NCBI GenBank assembly: GCA_015501075.1
Contig: JADNYJ010000017.1
Coordinates: 1-64,000, forward strand
Source of the DNA: Gymnopilus junonius
Lineage: Eukaryota; Basidiomycota; Agaricomycetes; Agaricales; Galerinaceae
Length of the DNA stretch: 64,000 bases
Direction: 5' to 3'
Numbering within the stretch: position 1 is the first letter of the stretch; the number at the start of each line of letters is the position of its first letter. This document shows positions 33,160 to 43,659 of this stretch, piece after piece. The notes under the pieces are model-generated. The model was not told the DNA's origin. It did not search any database and saw nothing but the letters and a program-made list of their open reading frames with translations. The translations under genes were made by a program, and so were the position numbers.

Positions 33160-34470
33160 TTACCACATTCGTACCATTGCACAAAGGTTGGCAATCAAGA
33201 AAGCCCAGCCACCCAAAATGTAGACAGCGCTTTCGTACTCGGCGGCGTGGTTCGTGCCTCCGAACCCAAAGGCGCCCGACCTAGCGAACCTAACGCTACC
33301 CATGAAATTCCGAACTGATGATAAAAAGAACATAAGTGAGAGAAGAAGGCAAGTATGAACGACATTACATCCAACGTGCCATCCCAGAGACAGTGGTTCT
33401 GGTTTCCACCAGATTTCCTGCGCTTCTAGCGTAATGAATGTCCTGGGCAATTTCAATAAAATATTGCAGTTAAGCGTCTCAGTCAGAACACATACGCGCT
33501 GATCACGAATCCAGTAGCCTACCACCTATTACTTGGGGCGTCCAAAAGATACCATCATCAAGCCCCGTACTGTTTTGAAGAGAGTCCTGTATGGTAGGTA
33601 TCGCTGGAAACCTGGGAATGCATTAAATCACGAAGAAAACGTAAGGATATAATGGAGAGAACAAACCCGCTTATCCAGAAGATGCTCGCTACCAAAAGCT
33701 GGAAAAAAGAAGCAAGGAATCCCACCTCGTGAAAATATTTTGGATCCACTGAAATCCATTTCCACCGTTTCTGCGATTCGGATTCCTTATCGGCAGGAGA
33801 TTGATTCGCAGACACCGACTGCAATTTTTCTTGAGGCTGAATAAGACCGCGAGTGGTCTCTCCAGAATTTGAGCTTAGTGCTTTCTTCAAGTTCGAACCA
33901 AAACTAGCGGTGTCATCTCTATTCCAAGCTTCCAAGATACCAAAAATTGATCCAATTTCAAAGACTGTGGCTCCGAGAAAAGCTGTCCATCCCAGGCTAT
34001 GCGGAGCTTTCATAAAGTACAAGTTGCAGAAAGGGAGAAAAGCAATTGACAACCCGACAACACTTCCCCACGTAAAAGCCTGCGATAACTAAAGCAAATG
34101 TGAGTTGATATTTGGGCATAGAATTTTGACAAGCGTACCTGGGCGACCCACCAACTGATATTCCAATATTCAAGGCATCGTAACATGTTCCACAAGCCGT
34201 ACCAAAATTGGCGCAAGTGATGAATGGTAGGACGACCATAAAGATGCTTTCCATGAGCTCTGGATGACCATGATATTCTTTTTCCGTTTTCATTGAAAAT
34301 TGCCCGCGTCGGGTAAAAAACTGCCCTAACCAACTAGGAAGTGCATTCCTGGCGCATTCTTTCGCCACGGATGGGTGAAGGACGAGGTGCCATCGGGAGA
34401 TGTCATAGTGGTCTTCGTGCCTGACGAATCTGGAACGAAGTTTGACGGCTGTCTCTGGGTCTGAACTCAT
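33160..34470 (-). CDS. Fungal multi-pass membrane protein, copy B of a tandem pair
   Basis: Start ATG at 34470 (MSSDPETAVKLRSRFVRHED). It shares the ordered blocks of copy A: RWHL near the start, LP-x-[51 protein letters not shown] and a closing hydrophobic segment ending MVRMW. The intron after WWVAQ (GTACGC...TCGCAG) sits at the same place as in copy A. The same frame is reached only if one T is added to a six-T run (A6 on the plus strand, 34315-34320). Function unknown; probably a plasma or internal membrane protein. Same strand, 226 bases from copy A, so a local duplication is the simplest origin. Confidence 0.75.
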
Positions 34471-34834
34471 CTGGAGAGGACCAGCAAGGACTGGAGAAAA
34501 GATTTCTATCCAAAACTGAATGGACTCGAGTACAAGTAAATGACGTTGTGGAGACTATCATTGCATCTGAAAATAGGTCAATGACGCAGGGAGAAAGGCG
34601 TGTACACCAGGGCCTCGATGGCGACCACATAAACGCATTCTTGGGAGTTCCATTGCAGTAGATTCGTACACATGAAATCGATAGCTGCGTGGTGGTACTG
34701 GTGGTTCAAGTGCATCTGTTTGGCAATCCGACCAAAGCCAAATATTGGGTTTCGCAAACGTGATCAAGGACGCGTACGCCTTCAATCCGTTCTTCAAGCA
34801 TTCCCTATACCTTTCGCTTTTCTTCTCATTTACC

Positions 34835-36304
34835 ATGGCCACTGTAGCAACCATAGCACCAGGCGGCGTCAAGTCATACTACCAGGCAAAAATAGAAGCA
34901 GCCGAAATAACGATCAACCAGAAGACACAGAATTTAAGGCGTTTAGAGGCCCAGCGAAACGCATTAAATGCTCGAGGTAAACCATACCATTTCTTCTCCT
35001 CGCCAATGACCAATTGAGCCTGTATTAGTACGTCTGCTCAGAGAGGAGCTCCAACTACTGCATGAACCTGGAAGCTATGTAGGCGAAGTTGTCAAGGTCA
35101 TGGGCAAGACCAAGGTGCTAGTTAAAGTTCAACCTGAAGGCAAATATAGTGCGTAAATGGGACTCTGTCTTGCTTGAGTTTTGTTTTAATTCACGCAACC
35201 TCTAGTTGTGGATGTCGACCCAGAGATTGACGTGAACTCCCTCAAAGCGACGCTACGCGTGGCCCTCCGCTCCGATTCCTATACGTTACACAAAGTCCTT
35301 CCCAACAAGATTGACCCCCTCGTCTCTCTCATGATGGTGGAAAAGGTCCCAGACAGCACGTATGAAATGGTCGGTGGTCTTGATAAACAAATTAAAGAGA
35401 TCAAGGAAGTCATCGAATTACCGGTCAAACACCCAGAGCTCTTTGAGGCTCTTGGTATAGCTCAGCCTAAAGGTGTTCTACTTTACGGCCCTCCAGGAAC
35501 GGGAAAGACACTCCTTGCCCGCGCCGTTGCTCATCACACCGACTGCAAGTTCATCCGTGTTAGTGGAAGTGAACTTGTACAGAAGTATATTGGAGAGGGT
35601 AGCAGGATGGTTCGCGAACTTTTCGTCATGGCCCGCGAACATGCACCCAGTATCATTTTCATGGATGAAATTGATTCTATCGGTAGCTCGAGAGGTGAAA
35701 GTGGAAGCGGTGGTGGTGACTCGGAGGTGCAACGGACTATGCTGGAACTGCTGAACCAGCTGGACGGCTTCGAGCCTACGAAGAACATCAAAGTCATCAT
35801 GGCAACAAATCGTATCGGTGAGTATACTGCTGGCATGCTATCCTTTGAACGTCACATTTATAAATTTCATTAGACATTCTCGATTCTGCCCTTCTACGGC
35901 CAGGTCGTATTGATCGTAAGATTGAATTCCCTCCTCCGGGTCCTGAAGCGCGTGTCTCGATTCTACGCATTCACTCACGCAAGGTATATTTCTCTTCCGT
36001 TAGGCCTCCGCTCAAGCTTACCATGTCATTTTGCAGATGTCCCTTCAACGTGGCATCAATCTTCGAGCACTGGCTGAGAAGATGGGTCAATGTTCGGGTG
36101 CCGAAGTGCGAGGTATTTGCACAGAGGCTGGCATGTACGCGCTCCGTGAGCGGAGGCAACATGTTACGCAGGAAGATTTCGAGTTCGCTGTGGCTAAGGT
36201 AAAATTTCTCCTATCGTATTTTCCTCTTTCTTTGCTGAGGATTGGTTTAGGTACTGAAAAAGAACCAAGAGGGAAACACTTCCGTCAACAAGCTGTTCTC
36301 GTAA
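34835..36304 (+). CDS. RPT6: 26S proteasome regulatory ATPase RPT6 (PSMC5), 399 aa
   Basis: Six exons: 34835-34976, 35029-35148, 35206-35817, 35874-35983, 36037-36198, 36251-36304 (1200 nt). The N-terminus is a coiled coil ([20 protein letters not shown]), followed by the OB domain. The AAA module has Walker A (GPPGTGKT), the [17 protein letters not shown] pore region, Walker B (IIFMDEID), sensor 1 (MATNR) and the arginine fingers ([10 protein letters not shown]). Sequence is near-identical to other RPT6 proteins through [20 protein letters not shown]. It forms part of the hexameric ring that unfolds ubiquitylated substrates into the 20S core. Length and all motifs are normal; the last residues are SVNKLFS. 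The start is the first ATG after the divergent promoter (365 bases from copy B's ATG). Confidence 0.97.
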
Positions 36305-36827
36305 TTATTTTCTTTGTCGCTGTACTGTACGCCCGTTATATCCTTTTATTCGTACTTCTTCAAACCGTGCATCGTGAAAGGTATGAGTATAGAGTGCACT
36401 GGCTCCCTTTGTGATTCAATTCTTGCTCGGGTTTTGCTTTAAATTTCCTGATTGTTTGACGGAAAGAGAGCGCGGGAAGGTGTGACCGGTGACTGCTGTG
36501 ACTGTGTATTGTCTGACGTCAACGTCCATCTTGGCGTCATGAAATCTTTGCGGATTTTTCTAATTCTCTTGCCGACATGGTTAACCCAAGCACTTGCCTT
36601 TACTGCAGTCTGTACCCGACTGAGCCTTATCTAGTAAAACAGCGTAATTGGCACAGGACGTGATAAGCGCCCGAAATTTCACACAGATGGACCTGATTGA
36701 CTTCTAGCGTACAACCTAAATCTGGATGGGGATGTCCTGCCAGCGAAGCCTTCGCAAAATTCTAGAGTTTACGTTACGCGTAGTGGTTTCTTTGGAGGGT
36801 TGACCTTTCCAAGCTCGCAACCGCATC
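36305..36827. other. Intergenic between RPT6 and the helicase relic
   Basis: No ORF with coding character; the RPT6 3' UTR is expected in the first 100-150 bases. Confidence 0.4.
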
Positions 36828-38433
36828 ATGCCCACCAAAATCTGTCCCAGTACTTTTTCCAGTGGCTCTTGTGCTGACAGAAGATGTTCCTACCAACACA
36901 AGATCGCAAGCCGTGAAACTCGCGGTCGCGATTATTCAAGTCAAAAAGTAGCAGACGCGTCGCAGGCCAGAAGAATGCCCAGAAATTGTGACACGTGCAA
37001 CGCTCCAGCGGCTCCGAACGTGAAAATGGCCTCTTCTCAGTGCCTCCCATGTCTACAATGACAAGATTCCGGGTCGTGGTCGCAACGTGTGTTTCATCGT
37101 CAGTGGTGTGGGCATTGGAACGCCTCGCGGACACTTCAGCCATATTTTTATTGACGAGGCTGGACAGGCGACAGAGCTGGAGACATTTATTTCGATTGAA
37201 ACCGTGGCAGATGCCAGAATAAATGTGGTCCTCTCAGGTGACCCTAAGCAACTTGGGCCCATTATTCGAACCGGCATTGCCAGGCAACTCGGCTTGGAGA
37301 AAAGTTACTTGAAGCGCTTAATGGACCGTGACGCCTATAACCTTCGGACCTTCTATGGGAAAAGGAACTTGAGGCCAAATTCCTATTATTGATTCTCAGG
37401 ACTGACCTGACGTCTAGTGTCGTTAAGCCAACGAAAAATTACCGCTCTCACGATGCTATATTGCGATTTCCCAATGAACGGTTTTATGATGCTGAGCTAT
37501 GACAATGTGCCAATGAGACTGTCATTAGTGCGTATTTCAATTCACCGCTCCTGCCAGCAAAGAATCTTCCAGTCATTTTCCATGCGGTGTATGGGAAAGA
37601 TGACCGCGAGGCGTCGTCACCCTCTTTTTCAATATTGATGAAGTCCTTCAAGTCAAGTCATATGTCCAGAAACTCAAGGACGATAGACACTTTAGAACAA
37701 GTATGGTCTTTCTCCGTTTCTCCGTCCTTTGCGCGAATCTTATATGCCATACGGTACTTAGCGGATGCCGATATTGGTATCATCGCACCTTATCACGCAC
37801 AGTGTCAGAAATTACGGACAATCTTACGTCCTTTTGCTGATGGGGTAAAGGTGGGCTCTGTGGAAGGATTCCAAGGCCAGGTATGTATATTCTCTAGAAA
37901 GTTTGATTGATGGAATAACTTGCTTGTGATTAAAGGAGCGTAAGGCCATCCTGATCTCGACTGTGAGGAATAGCAAGGAGTTCGTGGAATATGACCTTCG
38001 GCACACCCTCGGTTTTGTTGCAAATCCTCGCCGTTTTAATGGTATGTCGCCTTGAAGCTACATGGTAAAAACTTCCCACCTAAAATGTCAGTGTAGTCGC
38101 ATTGACAAGGGCCCAGGCATGCTTATCATCGTGGGCGATCCCCAAGTTCTTCTCTCGACCCACAGACGGGCAAGCAACTGTCCAAACGGTCCAAAATGAG
38201 CACTTTTATATTACAAAATGCTCATTTTGAGCCAATTGGACAGCCGCTTGCCCCCCGTGCCATTGTGGCGGTTGTTCCTCAATTATGTCTACCTGAACGG
38301 AGGATCGGTCGGTCCGGACATAACATGGGACCCAAGGTGGCAGTCGACGAAGCAGGAGGGTATGATGCCGCGGTCCGAACAAACTGCCCAGCTGGACATG
38401 AATGAATTTCACGTCGAATGGAGTACCTCACAA
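36828..38433 (+). pseudogene. MOV10/SDE3-like RNA helicase relic
   Basis: An N-terminal CCCH-type finger (CPSTFSSGSCADRRCSYQH at about 36843-36899) is joined almost directly to SF1 helicase motifs. These are VVATCVSSSVV, FIDEAGQATE (motif II), GDPKQLGPII (motif III), NYRSH, GIIAPYHAQCQKLRTIL, GSVEGFQGQ (motif V region), TLGFVANPRRFN (motif VI region) and FLNYVYLNGG. This order is that of MOV10/SDE3 helicases, which work in RNA silencing. Motif I (Walker A) and several hundred residues before motif II are absent, frames shift repeatedly (near 37105, 37640, 38150) and a TGA interrupts at 37498. A 97-bp hairpin element sits in the C-terminal part. It cannot make a working helicase. Confidence 0.85.
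38163..38259. mobile_element. 97-bp hairpin (foldback MITE) inserted in the helicase relic
   Basis: Arms 38168-38202 and 38219-38253 (35 nt each, 29 paired; ends GGGCAAGC/GCTTGCCC) surround a 16-nt AT-rich loop. CCA flanks both sides (38160-38162 and 38260-38262), a candidate 3-bp target duplication. Removing the insert rejoins the family sequence V-L-S-L-D-P-L-W-R apart from one frame slip, which marks it as an insertion. Confidence 0.75.
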
Positions 38434-40997
38434 TGACGGAAGTTGAGGAGCTGGGATGCCAGTGTAGACAGGCTTTGGCGAGACGTCGAATAGAGTGGGT
38501 GTTTGGTGTTCCATTTTTGGGTTTGCTTCCTTTTTGCGAGTGAAATTATAGCAATTAAGCAACTTATCAAATTCACTTGCAGTTGCTATCCTTACTTCTG
38601 GTGCCTTACAGATTGGTAGTTAGCGTAACATTTGCCTCAAGGGTTATCAATTGACGGATTTAAAGTTAAAGTTAAGTATCGCCCGGAAGGGCAGTCAAAA
38701 TTTCCCCACTAAATATCGGACACATGGGAGGTCCTCAGGCTTTTGTCATTTGACAGATATATCAAAGAAAAGTTTGGCGAGCCGCGGGGCTGGATTGTTC
38801 ATGGTGCTGGTCTGATGCTGGCTCAATTGCAGAGCGCCATATTTTTAGACGACATCGCGGGAGCGTCTCATTAGTTACTTATGGTAAGGGTAATGGAAAG
38901 TCCTGTAGGCGGTGAAGAGGAGGAAGTAGAAGGGTGGTCCTTGGAATGTCATCCACGTAGGTCAAGTGCGGTGAGACGTTGTAGCCCATGGGTCTTTGGC
39001 AGACCACAGATACCACTTTTGACGTGCTAACCCCTCGTCTCCCCTGCTTCTTCCCGGTTCAACTCACCCTTTCTGACCAGTTGATTGGGTTCAGATTATA
39101 TTTATCACTGGTACAGTGGCTTGATGTCTCGCCACCGTCAGATTTTCCAACCCCATTTTTTCAATTGCTTCTAAGTCTAGAGCAGTGTTGATTATCGTGC
39201 AAGTAGATCAAGAAACCACCTACGTGGAAGGGTCTCAGATCTCGTACCAAGACGAGGTACGTTCTTTGTATGTACAATAAAGCTACTCGTCCATCGGCGC
39301 TTCTATTGTGATCATCAAGGTGTCAAAACGGTCTCAATTAAAAGCACTCAAAGAAGAAGGAGGTGCTTTCAATAGATCGTGAGCTATTAGAGTAGATTAC
39401 GGAGTATCCCAAGAATACTCAAGCCCTAAAAACCATGCCTGTCAGTCCAACTGCTAGGTAATGAATTCGTGCAAAGCTCCAAACCACACACAGAGATGCT
39501 GCGAGTTTTGATTACTAGTTTACTAGTACTGTGTCCTTTGCGATCGATCAATGATTTTATCTTGCCCATATTTGTCCAAGGTGCGCCACGCTGAGCCGGC
39601 CAACCAGCGTAAGTTGACAAGAGGTGCCCTTTGTTCCTATTTGCGGATCTGTCGGAACGATGAGTCCCCCAATATTTACTTACGGCTTTCCACAATATCC
39701 GTTCCTGACCGTTACGTCTATGATGTAGTTGGTAGGTTACTGAATACAGAGCTATAAATTTCAGCACCGAGTCCAAGTCTATCGTTATCTGCCGGCATCT
39801 ACCATACAGAGGCCATCAGCTTGATTCTATCCGAACCTTTGGGAAGCTGAGAGACATGCCTCCTTTGGTGTCGGAACCGTAGCGTAAGTATGTCGCGTAG
39901 AACGAAGTGAGAGAAACTCCGGACGCCTTGTTGAACACCATCTATTGGTTACATGATCAGCTCTAACAACGGAGATGAATTAGACTGAGCAAGTGCAGCG
40001 AGAGTAGACTGTGCCTGTACCTGATCGAGTTTACGCCTTCCAAACCCACAGGAGGGCTTCTTTCTCAAGGCTGAAAGCGGGGGTCCGTCAGCGGGGGTGA
40101 GGTGCCTGATGTGTTGATGCCTCGAGGCGGTCTTTATGCAGTGAGAAAGCCATAATTAGAGAGCCATGCATGTTGTCAAGGTGTATGTAATTTTGAGGCA
40201 CCAGAGAAAATGCTTAGGGTTGACGGTGTACTCACTATTTTCCCCCCGTGTCGGATAATTCGCAACTGCATGAGAAGAGGGCAACGTGGACTTGGGCCGA
40301 TGACATCAACGAGTGCTCACGGCATATGGCATGAGCCTCCAGTACAGTGGGACGATGAGGCTGTACGGCTCGTTTCGTGTAGAATAAGTGTATGGTCTCG
40401 AGTCCGGCTTGAGCGCCTTTAAAGTAGATGACTAATGTATGCAGCTTCCAAGTCGTCATTGAATCGCCGATGAGTCCGGTATGGTACCTAGATTTGTTTT
40501 GGGTGCAGTGGCTGTGGAAAAGCATTTGGGGCCTGGGGCCTGGTGATCGAAGACGAATGCTACCGACCGGCAGGCGCCTAGAGTGCTGCTTCAGAGTGAG
40601 AAAGAAGGGTCTACAGTGTGTGATACAGAAATGTCCTGGAACAGACAGTCACATGCCTCATCAGATATGAACACTTGCTTAGGCGGGGTTTCGTGGCATT
40701 TCCTTGGAAGACATACCATTGAATTGGAAGGATGGTGGGCGACATGAATTTGGGGTTCGTTTGTTGTGCTGACCATGGCTATTCATAGTCTGAGGAAGGG
40801 ATGAAAAGGTGCAGGCTAAGCGCCTGTTAGCAGAAGATGATCGCCAGGAACGGGAGAGGAAGGACGAAAGTAAGCGAACCGGTGCAAGGCTCGGTGCCTG
40901 TCTTCCAGGAACGAGCCAGCTCGGTTGTAGAGTGATATGTACAAGTTTAATCAGTCGCTGTGCCTGAGAATCCTTCCCTCCTCCTCCTCTTCTCCAA
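38434..40997. other. 2.5-kb gene-poor spacer upstream of the G-alpha gene
   Basis: Short ORFs only, on both strands, with no motif, splice context or similarity I recognise. No tRNA or repeat with long arms was seen. The last 300 bases are the likely promoter of the gene at 40998. Confidence 0.4.
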
Positions 40998-43659
40998 ATG
41001 CCCGTCTCAGACGACCCGCTCGACCAGGTCCTTAGGCCGCCCCCGGACGAGTCCCAGGAGGAGCGCGACATCAGGCTAGAACGGGAGGCAGAGGCCCGCC
41101 GCATCAGCCAGGCTATTGATGCATCCATCAAGGCCGAGCGCGCAGCTCGCAGAAAGAAACGCATCGTCAGGCTGCTCTTGCTCGGTCAGAGTGAATCGGG
41201 TGGGTGTCGTGTCTCTTGTTCTTAGTTGGTCGCTGAATTCATTTCAGGCAAATCAACCACGTTGAGACGTGAGTTTTGATGCCAATTCTTAGGTTACAAT
41301 GTCTTCAACTTTGCACAGAATTCCAGCGTTTGTATACTCCGACTGCTTTTCGTGAAGAGCGAGTGCTATGGCGCGCTGTGATCCAACTCAACATTGTCCG
41401 CTCAATACGAACCATCCTTGATGCCCTCTCCACCCCTTACCCCAACTCACCTTACGCATCTCCTCGTGCACGCGCTCGTAGTTTGTCTAGACCCAGGCAT
41501 CCAACAATGCCATCACCACCTTTACCACCCCAATCTCACGCTGCAGACTCACACCACCACGTAAGCAACGGCAATGGTGTTGACATGCATTTTTCCTATG
41601 GTTCTCCTCCACACCACTACCCCCCACGACGACAAGACCAAAACCGTGACTATTACCAGGACGACGAGGAGGACGACCCAGAGTCTGACACGGAATTCAC
41701 CATCGCCAATCAATCATACCCCAATTCCCCTCCCAACTTCAACCATGGCAGCCCAAGGTCCGACCCGTCCGCTTCATCCACCACAACCCTCGCTCAGACC
41801 CCACTCGAGGCGCTCAAGACCCGTCTGTTACCCCTGCGGCACATAGAGGCGATGCTCATTGCAAAGCTCGTTCCGCCTAACGAAGAAGAAGCCACCCATC
41901 TAGGGGTGATCACCGGAGGCGAGTACCGCAATGGGAATGGGCACGCGCCAGGTTCGCCTACTGAATCTCACTTTTCTCACCACAATGGACGGCTCGGACA
42001 CCATAGAAGTCAGTCGTACCGGAATCAGGAGATATTTGTTCGCCCCGGGCCTGGTTGGAAAGGCGGTCTCGCCAGAGCCAGGGTAAATTTTCAAAGTGAC
42101 TCATATGAAGATTCATCTCCGCAGAGTAGTAACTCACAACGGCCCATGAGTGCAGGCACCACCGGGCTAGAAACACAGGACGAGGTGCAGGACGTCCTAA
42201 ACTCATGTAGGAAGGACATGATTCAACTATGGAACGACGACGGGATCAGGGACATTCTCAGGAGAAGAAAAATTCGGCTAGAAGAAGGCAGTGGATTGTA
42301 GGTCGTCCCGCGTCTCCTTGTTACGATCTCTCACTAATTTGCTGTGTCGAAAGCTTCTTGGATGACCTAGAGCGGGTCACATCGTTAAAATACATGCCCA
42401 CCGATGAAGATGTTCTAAAGGCGAGGTTAAAGACCGTTGGTGTGTCAGAGTACAAATTCGAAATGGAGGTTAGTGCTGGTAGGGACAGCGGGACGGAGTG
42501 GAGGATAGTCGATGTCGGTGGAAGCCGTAGTCAAAGACGTACGTGATTCTCTTGACCTACCTGTTCTGCCATTCTGAATAATTGTATAGCTACTTGGGCG
42601 CCTTTCTTTGACGATGTTGACGCTATCATTTTTTTAGCCCCAATATCGGGTTTTGATCAGGTCCTATCTGAAGACAGGACCGTCAATCGGCTGGTTAGTC
42701 TCAACCTGCCTCATTTGAATTTCCCTCTAACAACCTGGTTTAGGAAGATTCTGTCCTCCTATGGAAAGCCGTATGCTCCTCAAAATTACTGGCAAATGTA
42801 GACTTGGTCCTATTCCTCAACAAGTGCGACATTTTAGAAAAGAAGCTTAACGCTGGCGTCAAGTACGTGTCTTTCATTATTTTTTCTTTGTTTTCATTTT
42901 CGTTACATTTTACCCTGCTCTCTCCTGCATTTCGAACTCTGGCCTGTCTATACTTCTTCCGAACCAACCCATTTTCCCAATTCAACGGCGGACATTTACT
43001 ATAAATCCTTGCTTCTTCCGACCTCGTGCTATCTTCCTATTCCTTCACTTTCGGGGATTATATCCGATTAACTTTGAGGTCATTTGGAGTTTTTATTAAC
43101 GTTCCTTGATCCTGTGACGATCTTCTTTTCCTATTTTCTATCGTCCTGATCACTGTTTATCGCTTTGCACCGTCTGCTTCGGACTCTGTTTTCCGTACTG
43201 TTCGTTATCTCTGCCCGAGGTGCTAACATGTCTTTCATATCTTCAGATTAGCGAAGTATGTCCGGAGTTACGGCGATCGTTCAAACGACCTCGATAGTGT
43301 CAGTAAATGTGAGTTCTTGCCCTTTCTTTCGATGCCTGTGCAACGTGCACGATGTTCAGTGGCGTATGCCGCCATGCTATTCGGCACATTATTGACTAGT
43401 TCTTCCTTCCTAGATCTTCGTGGAAAATTTAGTGCAATTCATCGAGAATACTCACCAAATCCAAGGAAATTTTACGCCTTTTGTACCAGTGTGACAGATA
43501 CAGCCACCACTGCAGGTATCATCGCCAGTGGTAAGCATTCTCCGTCCATCCATCTATCTATAGTCCCTCCTTTTCTTTTTCTTCTTCTGATAAACGTCCC
43601 TATTCATAGTACGAGACATGGTTATCCGTCAGCATCTAAAGCAATCCAAACTTCTGTAA
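40998..43659 (+). CDS. Atypical heterotrimeric G-protein alpha subunit with large insert, 612 aa
   Basis: Nine exons: 40998-41199, 41248-41268 (21 nt), 41319-42297, 42354-42538, 42590-42693, 42744-42862, 43247-43308, 43414-43530, 43610-43659 (1839 nt). G motifs: P-loop GQSESGKST (usual GAGESGKST), switch I RLKTVGV, DVGGSRSQRRPTW (usual DVGGQRSERKKW), NKCD, and TSVTDT (usual TCATDT). Between the P-loop and switch I a His/Pro/Ser-rich insert of roughly 230 residues interrupts the helical domain, nearly doubling the usual 350 aa. The N-terminus MPVSDDP lacks the Gly2 myristoylation site and nearby Cys; the C-terminus QSKLL lacks the toxin-modified Cys. Large divergent G-alphas are known in Agaricomycetes. 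Likely a membrane-associated signalling GTPase with altered nucleotide cycling; receptor and effector unknown. The 384-nt intron 6 is unusually long. Confidence 0.9.

Noticed and set aside
34558..34872. Minus-strand ORF of 104 codons
   Set aside because: It overlaps the RPT6 promoter and first exon in antisense, with no similarity of its own.
40679..41164. 161-codon minus-strand ORF
   Set aside because: Antisense shadow of the first G-alpha exon and its promoter.
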